Shown here: one piece after another, positions 1-8,658 of the stretch
Layout of the letters: each line of letters starts with the position of its first letter
How positions within the stretch are numbered: position 1 is the first letter of the stretch
Assembly: GCF_008710285.1 (NCBI RefSeq)
Contig: NZ_VYQF01000001.1
Coordinates: 1,435,501 to 1,499,500 of the forward strand
Length of the DNA stretch: 64,000 nucleotides
Source: Ginsengibacter hankyongi
GTDB taxonomy: Bacteria > Bacteroidota > Bacteroidia > Chitinophagales > Chitinophagaceae
Direction of reading: 5' to 3'
The notes under the pieces: model-generated
Seen by the model: the letters and a program-made list of their open reading frames with translations, nothing else
Databases searched by the model: none
Told to the model about the DNA's origin: nothing
Position numbers and translations under genes: made by a program

Positions 1-657
1 CAGGCTTATGCAGACACTTTACTTGGTGTAGGTATGTTTACCGAAACCGGAATATTCCTGGTTTATGCAGCTATTGAGTGGGTAAAACCTCAAAGACATG
101 ATCATGCACCAGCAGCAGTAGAAACAGTAAAAGGTAATCCGGCTTTAGCATCAATGGATAAGATGCTGATGGAAGCCGATATTACCCCTGCAAATATGAA
201 AAAACTGGGTGATAATTTCCAAAAATTAGGTACTACCGTTTCCCATCTTGGAGAGGTTGGCGACGTTGTAAAATCAACAGGAGACTTTTCCGCCAAAACC
301 AAGGAAGCAACTTCTGCTCTTGGAATGATGAAAGATGCCTATGTAAATTCGGCAAATACTATGAGCAGTTTTAATAGCGCCGCTGATAGTGCTAAAGGAT
401 TCCACGATCAGGTTCAGGTACTTACTAAGAACCTTGGCTCATTAAATACTATTTATGAACTGGAGTTAAATGAAAGTAATAATCACCTGAAAACTTTAAA
501 CAGTTTCTATGGCAGAATGGCCCAGGCTAGTGAAGTAATGGTTTCAACCGTAGAAGATGCTCAATCTACAAAAGAACAAATAAGTGCGCTGGCAAATAAC
601 CTTCAAAAACTTAATAATGTTTATGGTAACATGTTAAGTGCAATGCAGGGTAGATAA
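1..657 (+). CDS. gldL: GldL, gliding/T9SS motor subunit (5' truncated by window edge)
   Basis: The frame is open from base 1, so the true start lies outside the window; 218 codons plus stop remain. GldL is the inner-membrane stator-like subunit that with GldM forms the proton-driven motor of type IX secretion and gliding. What remains begins in the second transmembrane helix (GVGMFTETGIFLVYAAIEWV), followed by a soluble, helix-rich cytoplasmic tail with many Ser/Asn/Met residues, as in the family. gldM follows after 47 nt and gldN after that, the canonical gldKLMN order, so gldK is expected just upstream. The first ATG inside the window (34) is an internal methionine. Identification rests on the membrane helix, tail style and the unmistakable gldM and gldN neighbours. 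Confidence 0.93.
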   Translation, partial: QAYADTLLGVGMFTETGIFLVYAAIEWVKPQRHDHAPAAVETVKGNPALASMDKMLMEADITPANMKKLGDNFQKLGTTVSHLGEVGDVVKSTGDFSAKTKEATSALGMMKDAYVNSANTMSSFNSAADSAKGFHDQVQVLTKNLGSLNTIYELELNESNNHLKTLNSFYGRMAQASEVMVSTVEDAQSTKEQISALANNLQKLNNVYGNMLSAMQGR

Positions 658-704
658 TTAATAATAATCCAATTTCAAAAAACCCAAAGTAAAAATTAAA
701 TACC

Positions 705-2240
705 ATGGCATTACCCAGAGAACCGCGGCAAAAGATGATCAACGTTATGTACTTAGTACTTACGGCGATTCTCGCCCTGAATGTATCTAACGAGGTAATT
801 AATGCATTTAAAGTTGTGAATACAAGTTTAATGACTTCTAATGCTAATATTACAACTTCAAACAATACACTATATAAATCTCTTGAAGAAAAATTGAGTA
901 AGCCTGAATCGCATGACAAAGCTGTAATTTGGGAGCCTAAGGCAATGAAGGCCAAGCAACTTTCAGGTGATATGATGACTTATATTGATAGTTTAAAAAC
1001 TGCTTTATTGAACGCAGCAGACCTTAGGATGAAATGGGATGATAAATTAAAAGATAGCGTGCAGGATTATCGGGCTGACAATCTTGATGCCTCTACCCGT
1101 TTATTTGAAACCAAAGGTAAAGGGCCGGAATTAAAAGCGCGGCTTGATCAATATAAAGATGAAATGTTGAACATTGACCCTTCTATAAAAAAAGAATTTG
1201 AGAATATTTTTCCTGTAAATACCGTACCTCCAAAATCACAGGAAGGAAAAAACAAAGATTTTACCCAGACTTTCTTTCACATGACCCCAACGGTTGCAGC
1301 ATTAACTATACTTAGTAAATTTCAGAATAATATTAAGAATGCTGAAAATATGGTAGTTACTTATTGCCATAATCAAATTGGCGCTGTTGAGGTTCACATG
1401 GATAAAACAGGTGTTCTGGTAGGGACGAATTCAACTTACCTGATGCCGGGCCAACAGTTGGAAATTACGGCAGGTGTAGGTGCTTATAGTTCTGCTGCAG
1501 CTCCAACCATATCTATTAATGGTAGTAATGTGCCTGTAACAAATGGCCAGGGTAAATACACTACTGCTGTTAGCGGAGCTGGCGAACATACCGTGAACGT
1601 GAACGTTTCTTACAGGGATGAAAATAATAAAATTCAAACACAATCAGTACCGGTTAAATATGTGGTAGGTACTCCTGGCGGAGCAGCAGTTATGCTTGAT
1701 AAAATGAATGTATTTTATATAGGGGTTCCTAATCCTGTAACAATTAATTCGGGAACAGGTTGGGATAAAACACATGTATCTATATCTTCCGGTAGTTTGA
1801 CTCCTTCAGGTACTCCCGGTAAGTTCACAGTTAATGTAAAAGAAGTAGGAAAAACAACAATTAATATAAATGCTGATGGAAAAAACAGTTCTTATGATTT
1901 CAGGATAAAAAGAATTCCTGATCCCATACTTAAAGTTGGCCCAAATGCTGGCGGAAGAATGCAATCAGTGGTTTTTAAAAATCAACAATTTTGCAGGGCT
2001 GATTTAGAGAATTTTGATTTTGATGCAAGATTTAATGTGTTAAGTGCTACTGTTTATTTTTCGGGTGCAAACTTTCCAAGTGTAACAACTGCAACAATTA
2101 GCGGTGGAAGCCTTGCTGGCCTGTCGGCACAGTTGGCAAAATGTATTCCCGGAACTTCAATTAATTTTGATAACGTTCGAGTTCAGGGACCTGATGGAAC
2201 AGTAAGAACAATTCCGGGACCCGGTTTCATATTATACTAA
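705..2240 (+). CDS. gldM: GldM, T9SS/gliding motor protein
   Basis: 511 aa, the usual length for GldM. The N-terminus (MALPREPRQKMINVMYLVLT) leads into one transmembrane helix at about residues 11-31 carrying the motor-type helix; the rest is a long periplasmic region of helical and Ig-like beta domains that reaches toward the GldKN ring at the outer membrane. GldM with GldL converts proton-motive force into movement that powers T9SS and adhesin transport. The ATG at 705 is preceded by an A-rich leader without Shine-Dalgarno, normal for this phylum. It sits 47 nt after gldL and 19 nt before gldN in one operon. Confidence 0.97.
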   Translation: MALPREPRQKMINVMYLVLTAILALNVSNEVINAFKVVNTSLMTSNANITTSNNTLYKSLEEKLSKPESHDKAVIWEPKAMKAKQLSGDMMTYIDSLKTALLNAADLRMKWDDKLKDSVQDYRADNLDASTRLFETKGKGPELKARLDQYKDEMLNIDPSIKKEFENIFPVNTVPPKSQEGKNKDFTQTFFHMTPTVAALTILSKFQNNIKNAENMVVTYCHNQIGAVEVHMDKTGVLVGTNSTYLMPGQQLEITAGVGAYSSAAAPTISINGSNVPVTNGQGKYTTAVSGAGEHTVNVNVSYRDENNKIQTQSVPVKYVVGTPGGAAVMLDKMNVFYIGVPNPVTINSGTGWDKTHVSISSGSLTPSGTPGKFTVNVKEVGKTTININADGKNSSYDFRIKRIPDPILKVGPNAGGRMQSVVFKNQQFCRADLENFDFDARFNVLSATVYFSGANFPSVTTATISGGSLAGLSAQLAKCIPGTSINFDNVRVQGPDGTVRTIPGPGFILY

Positions 2241-2259
2241 AGAATAAATATAAAAGGTT

Positions 2260-3309
2260 ATGAAAACTATTATGGTAAAATGCTTAGCACTTGTTCTTTG
2301 TTTAGGCATTATTAGCAATGTTGCAGAAGCACAGGCGAAGAAAAAGAAACCCGTGCATAAAACACGTACTGTAAAAAAACGTACAACGGCTAAGCGGACT
2401 ACCAATTCAAAAACAAAAGCTGATATTAATCCAAGTGCTAAGGTGGATACCGCCGTTGTAATTGCACCTCCAAAAATTGATAGCTTGCCTATTACTTTTG
2501 TGAAACCATCATTGCGCCCGGATGATGCCATAGAACGTAACCTGGTAAAAGACAGGACACCTCTGCCTTATGAATATTTGCGCGAAGACGATGCTGTTTA
2601 CCGTGAAAAAGTATGGCGTGAAATTGACACACGTGAAAAAATGAATTTGCCTTTTCGTTATTCGGCAAATGAAGATAACGGTAACCAACGTTTTATTTCT
2701 ATTTTGTTTAAAGCGATACAGGATGGTCCTGATAATGGTGGTGTAACTGTTTTCAATCCGTCTGATGATAGGTTTACAACTCCTATGACGGTGGCGGAAG
2801 TTGCCAAAATGGTTGCCGGTGAGCCAGTATCTGTTCCCATGTATGACTCGCTGGGAAATGTTACAGGATACAAACAAACAACACCTGAAGTAAACCTGGA
2901 TTCATTTTATAAATTTGAAATTAAGGAAGAAGTAATTTTTGATAAAGAAAGTTCGAGATTATTCTGGAGAATTTTAGGAATTGCTCCATTAAAAAATGTA
3001 ATCACTTCACAGGGTATAAACCTTGGCGAAGCCCCGCTTTTCTGGGTATATTATCCTGACATGAGGCCAATCTTCGCCAAGTATGAAGTATATAACGGAA
3101 AAAATTATGGAGCCCGTATGAGTTGGGAAGAGCTTTTTGAAAGCCGCATGTTTTATGGCCGCATCATTAAGAGTACGCTTAACAATCCGTTTGATGAGAT
3201 GTTATCTCAACAACAAGGATTAAAACAAAATCGAATCTTACAACTGCTTGAAGGCGAAAATATTCAAAACAAAATCTTTGATTACGAACAGAATCTGTGG
3301 AGTTATTAA
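2260..3309 (+). CDS. gldN: GldN, T9SS/gliding periplasmic ring protein
   Basis: 349 aa. Residues 1 to about 25 form a signal peptide ending AEAQA, followed by a very Lys/Thr-rich segment (about 27-55) and then the conserved GldN/PorN domain. GldN forms, with the lipoprotein GldK, the periplasmic ring beneath the outer membrane that the GldLM motor is thought to drive. The protein starts 19 nt after gldM and ends the operon; a strong intrinsic terminator follows at 3331-3362. Length and order match gldKLMN of other gliding or T9SS-bearing Bacteroidota. No defect is seen. Confidence 0.96.
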   Translation: MKTIMVKCLALVLCLGIISNVAEAQAKKKKPVHKTRTVKKRTTAKRTTNSKTKADINPSAKVDTAVVIAPPKIDSLPITFVKPSLRPDDAIERNLVKDRTPLPYEYLREDDAVYREKVWREIDTREKMNLPFRYSANEDNGNQRFISILFKAIQDGPDNGGVTVFNPSDDRFTTPMTVAEVAKMVAGEPVSVPMYDSLGNVTGYKQTTPEVNLDSFYKFEIKEEVIFDKESSRLFWRILGIAPLKNVITSQGINLGEAPLFWVYYPDMRPIFAKYEVYNGKNYGARMSWEELFESRMFYGRIIKSTLNNPFDEMLSQQQGLKQNRILQLLEGENIQNKIFDYEQNLWSY

Positions 3310-3330
3310 ATAAATTTTTATGTAAACAAA

Positions 3331-3362
3331 AAAAGGGGAAGCAGTTATGCTTCCTTTTTTAT
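3331..3362 (+). terminator. Intrinsic terminator after gldN
   Basis: A 7-bp perfect stem GGAAGCA (3337-3343) / TGCTTCC (3348-3354) with loop GTTA, extended by two G-T pairs and an A-run/T-run, followed by TTTTTT at 3355-3360. It lies 21 nt past the gldN stop and should end the gldLMN transcript. Confidence 0.88.
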
Positions 3363-3611
3363 GCCACATAATTGCTACACCAGCAACAATCAACAACTAG
3401 TCCCAAATGAATTTAAAAAAAGGGCGAACCATGATGAAATGAAGCCGATTATTTTTCATAGCAAGGATGGTTGAGAAAAACAATCACTACAAAACCAATT
3501 CGTGAGGTTGAAAGTGATTATAAAAAGTTGCAGTGTTTTTGCTTGCTTTAGCGATTCTTTTAATGTGTATAAAAACATTTCACTCAACCGTTTAATTCAT
3601 TTTTTTCCTCT
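3363..3611. other. Gene-poor stretch between gldN terminator and small-RNA promoter
   Basis: About 250 nt with no convincing coding sequence. A plus-strand open frame at 3502-3732 (76 codons, GTG-type start region) runs through the promoter, the conserved element and its terminator and overlaps the end of uvrC, so I do not call it. A weak inverted pair, AATCACT near 3481 and AGTGATT near 3513, is the only structure I noticed. Confidence 0.5.
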
Positions 3612-3619
3612 TACTTTTA
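3612..3619 (+). promoter_or_regulatory. Putative -7 box of small RNA copy 1
   Basis: TACTTTTA lies exactly 4 nt before the conserved core (GG at 3624). It differs from the Bacteroidetes -7 consensus TAnnTTTG only at the last base. A T-rich stretch near 3591-3593 is in a plausible -33 position but lacks the G. The same box-to-core spacing occurs at the second copy, which is the main reason to believe it. Confidence 0.5.
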
Positions 3620-3623
3620 TAAC

Positions 3624-3682
3624 GGTTTTTCATAGGATATTGGATTTTAAACGGGGCTGGATTTTTATCCGGGCCCTTTTTA
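3624..3682 (+). ncRNA. Candidate small RNA, copy 1 (conserved core plus terminator)
   Basis: The core, from CGGTTTTTCATAGG through ATTGGATTTTAAA (3623-3651), is identical to a minus-strand copy at about 32397-32369. It is followed by a hairpin: outer stem GGGGC (3653-3657) with GCCCT (3673-3677), a T/GG internal loop, inner stem GGAT (3659-3662) / ATCC (3667-3670), a TTTT loop, and a T-run at 3677-3681. Copy 2 has GGGAC/GTCCC and AGAT/ATCT instead, so two base pairs covary. Promoter box and terminator define a predicted transcript of about 59 nt. It ends just before the converging uvrC stop (3689). The function and any known family name are not visible to me. Confidence 0.7.
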
Positions 3683-3688
3683 TTTATA

Positions 3689-5524
3689 CTATTGGTAGGA
3701 TGTTTCACCTACTTCATCCTGAAAAGAATTAAAGTAATTAATAATAATTTCGGCTTTTGAATTGCCAACCACTGTTGCAAGTTGTTCCAGCGAGAGTTCC
3801 CTTATTTTTTTCACTGATCTGAATTTCTTTAACAGAATATCGGCCGTATTTTTTCCGATTCCCTTTATCATCTCCAATTCATTCACAAATGTTCCCCGGC
3901 TGCGTTGGTTGCGGTGAAAATTAATTCCAAAGCGATGAACTTCATCTCTTATTCGTCTTATAAGTTTAAGGCTTTCGCTATCCCACGGCAGTTTTATTGA
4001 TTGCTGATCGCCGGGAAAAAAGATTTCTTCCTCATTTTTTGCAAGGCCAATAATTGTAGTTTTTCCTATTAGATCCAGTTCTGTCAACCCTTCAACAGCT
4101 GCATTTAATTGTCCTTTTCCGCCATCTATAATTATAAGTTGGGGGAACGAGGTGTTTTCATTTTTTAATCTCTTATACCTCCGGCTCACAACTTCCTTCA
4201 TGCTGGCAAAGTCATTTATGCCCGAAACTGTTTTAATATTGAATTTCCGGTATTGACTTTTATCAGGAACACCGTTATTAAAATATACCATTGCCGCTAC
4301 AGGGTAGCTTCCCTGGAAATTAGAGTTATCAAAACATTCAATATGTACAGGTACGTTAGGTAAATGAAGATCCTTTTGCAACTGCAATAACGCCCTATGC
4401 TTTTCTTTATCGGATTTACCCTCAAGCTGAAGCATTTTTTTGCGGTTCAATTCTTCAATAAAATAATTGACGTTTTTTTCAGAAAGCTCTAATAGTTTTT
4501 TCTTGTCGCCCGCTTTAGGAACAGTTAGTGTGATGCCTTCTTCCGGATATTCTAACGCAAATGGGAGAATAATTTCTTTTGCTTCGCTTGTGAAAGTATT
4601 TCGAAGATAGCCAATGGCAAATAGTAAAACTTCCTGGTCAGTTTCTTCAAGCTTTTGCTCGAGCACAATTGTTTTGGTAAGAACAATAGTGCCTTCATTT
4701 ACCATCAAATAATTTACATAGGCAATATCTCCTTCTTTTAAAATTGAGAAAACATCCATAGTCCCTAAATTCTCATTTACTACTTTAGATTTAGCTTTAT
4801 AATTTTGGAGGTGCTCAATTTTTTTTCTTATAAGTTCTGCTTTTTCAAATTCCATATCTGCCGCACATTGCTCCATTTCATTTTTAAAATGATGGATCAC
4901 CGGGTTCAGATTTCCTTTCATAAGATTTTTAAGTCTTGCAAGCCCATCGGCATAATCCTCTGATGATTGTAATCCTTCACACGGACCTTTACAATTTCCC
5001 AGGTGATATTCGAGGCAAACTTTAAATTTACCTTTGCGTATATTCTGCTCCGTTAGGTTTAACTTACAGGTTCGCAATTGCACATTTTGTTTTATAAATA
5101 AAAGCAATTCCCTCACTTTACCAACAGAAGTAAACGGCCCAAGGTATTGAGAGCCATCATTAATTTTTGACCTTGTGAGAAAAACTCTTGGAAAGGGCTC
5201 GCTTTTTATTACAAGATATGGGTAAGACTTGTCATCTTTTAGGTTAATATTAAACTTTGGCTGAAACTGTTTTATTAAAGAATTTTCAAGCAAAAAAGCA
5301 TCCTGTTCGTTGTCAACAATGGTAAATTCTATTCTTGCAATTCTTTTTACAAGCTCATAAGTTTTATAACCGGTAAATGTTTTGGTAAAATAGGAACTGA
5401 CTCGCTTACGAATACTTTTGGCTTTGCCAACGTATATTAATTCGCTTTTATTATCGTAATACTTATAAATTCCAGGCTCAACTGGTAGTGTTTTTAATAT
5501 AGTCTGGAATACTTCCGGTGTCAT
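3689..5524 (-). CDS. uvrC: UvrC, excinuclease ABC subunit C
   Basis: 611 aa, standard length. UvrC makes the two incisions around a lesion in nucleotide excision repair after UvrAB loading. Visible parts: N-terminal GIY-YIG nuclease (GIY at 18-20, YVG at 31-33) for the 3' cut; a cysteine cluster at about 155-183 matching the Fe-S ligand region of the family; a UVR/UvrB-binding helix pair at about 205-240; the RNase H-like nuclease with ECFDNSN and IIDGGKGQ for the 5' cut; and a C-terminal helix-hairpin-helix region (IKGIGKNTADILLKKF). It follows the lipoprotein gene by 36 nt and is probably co-transcribed with it. Uses ATG at 5524. Confidence 0.97.
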   Translation of the reverse strand: MTPEVFQTILKTLPVEPGIYKYYDNKSELIYVGKAKSIRKRVSSYFTKTFTGYKTYELVKRIARIEFTIVDNEQDAFLLENSLIKQFQPKFNINLKDDKSYPYLVIKSEPFPRVFLTRSKINDGSQYLGPFTSVGKVRELLLFIKQNVQLRTCKLNLTEQNIRKGKFKVCLEYHLGNCKGPCEGLQSSEDYADGLARLKNLMKGNLNPVIHHFKNEMEQCAADMEFEKAELIRKKIEHLQNYKAKSKVVNENLGTMDVFSILKEGDIAYVNYLMVNEGTIVLTKTIVLEQKLEETDQEVLLFAIGYLRNTFTSEAKEIILPFALEYPEEGITLTVPKAGDKKKLLELSEKNVNYFIEELNRKKMLQLEGKSDKEKHRALLQLQKDLHLPNVPVHIECFDNSNFQGSYPVAAMVYFNNGVPDKSQYRKFNIKTVSGINDFASMKEVVSRRYKRLKNENTSFPQLIIIDGGKGQLNAAVEGLTELDLIGKTTIIGLAKNEEEIFFPGDQQSIKLPWDSESLKLIRRIRDEVHRFGINFHRNQRSRGTFVNELEMIKGIGKNTADILLKKFRSVKKIRELSLEQLATVVGNSKAEIIINYFNSFQDEVGETSYQ

Positions 5525-5560
5525 AGTAATTCATTAAAGGCTTAAAAAATTCAGAAGGAG

Positions 5561-6160
5561 TTAATCATCTAGATCCCATTTCACAATTTCACTTCTCACT
5601 TCGGGAGCCATTTTAGGCTGTTGTTTAATAGTCGTAATACTACAAGACTTACCTGCTTTCCATGTTAAGTGGGTGGTTATTGTTGTTCCATTAATATTTT
5701 CTTCTTTAACCATATAAACGCGTTGAACGGTATTTTTTTGAGGATCAATATATACATCCCAATGATTTAATTGAATAGAATCAGGCAGTTTTTTTACCGG
5801 GTCGTATGAAAGAGTAACAGCATTTATAGTTTGATCCAAAAACGATTTCTCTACAAAATAACTTTGCATAGTATTAGAATCAATTACGGGGCTAAGAAAA
5901 GGTTTTGCAAATCTTCTGACGTCAGACCTTTTCAACCATATAGAATCCCGAATATCGTTATCAGTTATTATTTTAAGTGGCGTGACCGGCAGGCTATCAA
6001 TTTCTCTCAACTGTCCTAAGAGAAATTCAGTTACCGGGAAAAAAAATTGCGGCTCATCATTATTATTAATAACAGCCTCCACTTGCTTGTTATCTTTGGT
6101 ATGACATGAACACAAAAAGAATAACGGTATTATATAAATTGCCCTGAAAAGTTTTTGCAT
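5561..6160 (-). CDS. Lipoprotein of unknown function
   Basis: 199 aa from the ATG at 6160; a TTG two codons upstream is possible but overlaps a promoter-like box. The N-terminus MQKLFRAIYIIPLFFLCSC is a signal peptide with a lipobox ending in Cys, so the product should be lipid-anchored. The rest is soluble with a beta-rich pattern and threonine/aspartate-rich segments; I recognise no catalytic motif. It lies immediately upstream of uvrC in the same direction, which is probably an operon of convenience. A TAATTTTG box at 6171-6164 sits 3 nt before the ATG and may be its promoter, giving an essentially leaderless mRNA. Homologues appear to be restricted to related bacteria, but that is an inference. 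Confidence 0.75.
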   Translation of the reverse strand: MQKLFRAIYIIPLFFLCSCHTKDNKQVEAVINNNDEPQFFFPVTEFLLGQLREIDSLPVTPLKIITDNDIRDSIWLKRSDVRRFAKPFLSPVIDSNTMQSYFVEKSFLDQTINAVTLSYDPVKKLPDSIQLNHWDVYIDPQKNTVQRVYMVKEENINGTTITTHLTWKAGKSCSITTIKQQPKMAPEVRSEIVKWDLDD

Positions 6161-6247
6161 CTTCAAAATTACTAATAAAAAAGAGCCGCAACATTATGTG
6201 AAGCAGCTCCATTTTATAATAGAAGTTAAATTGAAATTAATAGGGAA

Positions 6248-7759
6248 TTATTTTCTAATTGGAGAAATTCCAATCCGTATACCATAATCAATTAAATGTT
6301 CTTGTATTGAATAATCTTTTTTATATGTTGAAAGCCACTGATAGCGTACATTGGGTCCTATTTGCCAATTAAATTTCGAAGAAACAAATGAAACAAATAA
6401 ACCAAAATTACTGCTCATATTTATTTTTCTTAATAATTCAGGATCGCTTACATAGTTTCTTCCGTCAGAAGAAAGCATATAAGCATTGCTTTTAACAACC
6501 AAGGAAGGCTCAAAATCTGCAGCAGCATTGAGATGCACCTTGTCGCTTCCCAATAACGTATATTGCAAGCCTATGGGTATTGACACCTGCAAATTATAGT
6601 TGCGGATTGAAACACCTGTTTGTCCTGTTCCATCACCATAATGCGTGATATAGCTTTTTGAATATACATTACCCGTTGACGGATCTTTCAACAGTAAGTT
6701 TGCAAACGTTGGATGAACTTCATTTGAAATAATATTATAACCAGAATAAGTAATGTGAAACCCTGAAGTAAAACTCAATTTTTTAATTAATGAATAATTC
6801 ATTTGGACGCCTGCTTCAAAACCAAATGCGGAATTGTGCAATACTTTATAATTTCTTTGATTTATAGCAACGGAAGGGGGATTAGCGGCATTCATCAATG
6901 GTGATGGCCGAATAGGTTCTCCACCAAATGATACAATATTAACCTCGGGTGCCGCAAAATAAACCCAGCTTATTTTAGCATTCTTTTTTCGCTTTACAAC
7001 GGTTGGTTTTTTATGTAACTCACCAGGTTTATTGGTTGTTGTTATTTCGTTTTCCGGATTCTTATTGCTTACAAATTTTACATCCTTTAAACTACTCCTG
7101 CCAAAAGTAATTTGTTGGACCGGCTTCAAATTATCCGAATTATTTAAGGGAATTATCCCCTTCATGATTTCGTTCGTTGCAATATTATTTATTGATTGAT
7201 TATTTTGAGTATTACCAACTTTAGAAGGATTATCCTTTATTTCAGAAAGAAGTACACTATTATTTTCAAATTCTTCGGAACTTGATTGGGGAGCAAGTTT
7301 TATATTATTTTGAGCACTATTTTGGGTCAATAGTACATTAGTTGCTAACTCATTATTTGATGGATAGTTCTTAGTAATTGTTTTCGAGTTCGATTTCAAA
7401 TTACCGGGTTGGGATGACGTTGGATTAACGCCACTGGGCCTGGAAGAAATATTTTTTTGCGGAATAGCTCTTTGAACAGCCTTTGAAATTTCAATAGGTT
7501 TCAAACTACCCAACATATCTTTTGGGCTAATAAGAACTTTTGCACTATTGGATTGTGTTCCGGTATGTGTATTAAGATGACCGATAACTACAAGCGTAAA
7601 TATCAGCAAAAATGACATTGAAATAGAAGGCCACCTTCTTCCGGGATGCAAGTCATTATAAATGCCGTGCCAAACTCTCTTTGAAGGAATCATTTTAAAT
7701 TCATCAGCCTGTTCCTTCAACGATTGCTCAAAATCATTCATCGAAAATCTGCGTTCCAT
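6248..7759 (-). CDS. Putative anti-sigma/beta-barrel fusion protein
   Basis: 503 aa. Residues 1-44 are hydrophilic and predicted cytoplasmic (FEQSLKEQADEFKMIPSKRV, then VWHGIYNDL), residues about 46-62 are one strong membrane helix, residues about 63-255 are a low-complexity Asn/Ser/Lys/Pro-rich linker, and residues about 265-503 alternate in the way of an outer-membrane beta-barrel (porin-like family common in Bacteroidota). It starts 55 nt after the ECF sigma factor gene and is likely co-transcribed. By position and the short cytoplasmic head I infer an anti-sigma or sigma-controlling role. It lacks the FecR domain and the zinc-type anti-sigma motif, so the role is not proven by motif. The C-terminus (GISPIRK) does not end in the aromatic residue typical of barrels. 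Confidence 0.7.
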   Translation of the reverse strand: MERRFSMNDFEQSLKEQADEFKMIPSKRVWHGIYNDLHPGRRWPSISMSFLLIFTLVVIGHLNTHTGTQSNSAKVLISPKDMLGSLKPIEISKAVQRAIPQKNISSRPSGVNPTSSQPGNLKSNSKTITKNYPSNNELATNVLLTQNSAQNNIKLAPQSSSEEFENNSVLLSEIKDNPSKVGNTQNNQSINNIATNEIMKGIIPLNNSDNLKPVQQITFGRSSLKDVKFVSNKNPENEITTTNKPGELHKKPTVVKRKKNAKISWVYFAAPEVNIVSFGGEPIRPSPLMNAANPPSVAINQRNYKVLHNSAFGFEAGVQMNYSLIKKLSFTSGFHITYSGYNIISNEVHPTFANLLLKDPSTGNVYSKSYITHYGDGTGQTGVSIRNYNLQVSIPIGLQYTLLGSDKVHLNAAADFEPSLVVKSNAYMLSSDGRNYVSDPELLRKINMSSNFGLFVSFVSSKFNWQIGPNVRYQWLSTYKKDYSIQEHLIDYGIRIGISPIRK

Positions 7760-7814
7760 CGGTCACATAATTTCAGTTGTTGGTAATATAGGTTACATTA
7801 TTTTCATAGTAAAA

Positions 7815-8390
7815 CTAAGTAGTTCCCGAAACCATTCTTATCTTCTCTCTTGGTTGTTGAATAATTTTCTTTTTCAAAAGAATATCTTCAAGCATCGATT
7901 TTGCCCGCGTGTATTGGGACCTGCTGGTACTTTCTTCAATATCAAGAATAGAAGCAATCTCTTTATGTGAATAGCCCTCAATTGCATAAAGATTTAATAC
8001 TGTTTTATAGCCAACCGGTAATAATCTTATACACTCCACCACCTGTTTTGCCTGCAATATTGACGGAATATTGTCTTCATTCAGGTAAATACTGCTGGCA
8101 TGAAAAAGATCCACACTATCAGTAAATTTTTTATTCTTCTTCAATACATTTATACAAGTATGTACTATAATTCTTCTTATCCACCCTTCAAGTGCACCTT
8201 GGTTTCTAAATTGGTGAATTTGCGAAAATACTTTTATAAACCCTTCCTGCATCATATCTTCCGCATCTTCCCTGTTTCGTGCAAACCTGTAGCAAACGCC
8301 CAACATCCGTGGGCTAAAACGATTGTACAAAGCCTCCTGCGCAGGAGCCATGTTATCAAGACAACCTTGAATCATTAGCTCTTCTGTCAT
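7815..8390 (-). CDS. ECF-type RNA polymerase sigma factor
   Basis: 191 aa, sigma-70 family, ECF group. Region 2 is seen at about 20-90 (RFARNREDAEDMMQEGFIKV, then the EGWIRRIIVHTCIN segment), and region 4 helix-turn-helix at about 125-175 (YKTVLNLYAIEGYSHKEIA, IEESTSRSQYTRAKSML). Such factors direct polymerase to a small regulon, often for envelope stress or nutrient uptake. The next gene downstream (55 nt) encodes a membrane protein with a short cytoplasmic head that probably controls it. The C-terminal tail after region 4 is basic and Ile-rich. No nearby susC/susD pair is present, so this is not a typical FecI of a TonB uptake locus. Confidence 0.93.
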   Translation of the reverse strand: MTEELMIQGCLDNMAPAQEALYNRFSPRMLGVCYRFARNREDAEDMMQEGFIKVFSQIHQFRNQGALEGWIRRIIVHTCINVLKKNKKFTDSVDLFHASSIYLNEDNIPSILQAKQVVECIRLLPVGYKTVLNLYAIEGYSHKEIASILDIEESTSRSQYTRAKSMLEDILLKKKIIQQPREKIRMVSGTT

Positions 8391-8658
8391 AGTTTTTGAA
8401 TGGTTTAACCCTACTAAGATATGACAAAATATAGGTATAAATGCTGCATGGTATGGAAAAATTATGCGTAGGCATTTGCATTAACCCATTAATTTGTCCT
8501 CTAAAGGGCCGCAAATTAAGCGTTGACCGGAACGAATCTGTAGGTTACCTAAATAATTTTTAAGGAAATTGCAATTTTGAGTGTTAGCAATTAATCTTTC
8601 AACCACCTTTGATAAAACTTTCAGGCGGTAATTACTTAAAATTTGCCTTCTTGTTTTG
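8391..8658 (-). promoter_or_regulatory. Upstream region of the ECF sigma gene
   Basis: 268 nt between the gpmI stop and the sigma gene start. TATATTTTG at about 8429-8437 (minus strand) resembles the -7 box but has one base too many. I see no open frame and no clear terminator for gpmI. The promoter is presumably here. Confidence 0.35.

Noticed and set aside
3502-3732. Plus-strand 76-codon open frame between gldN and uvrC
   Set aside because: It runs through the small-RNA promoter, core and terminator and into the uvrC coding region; no signal peptide or recognisable domain.
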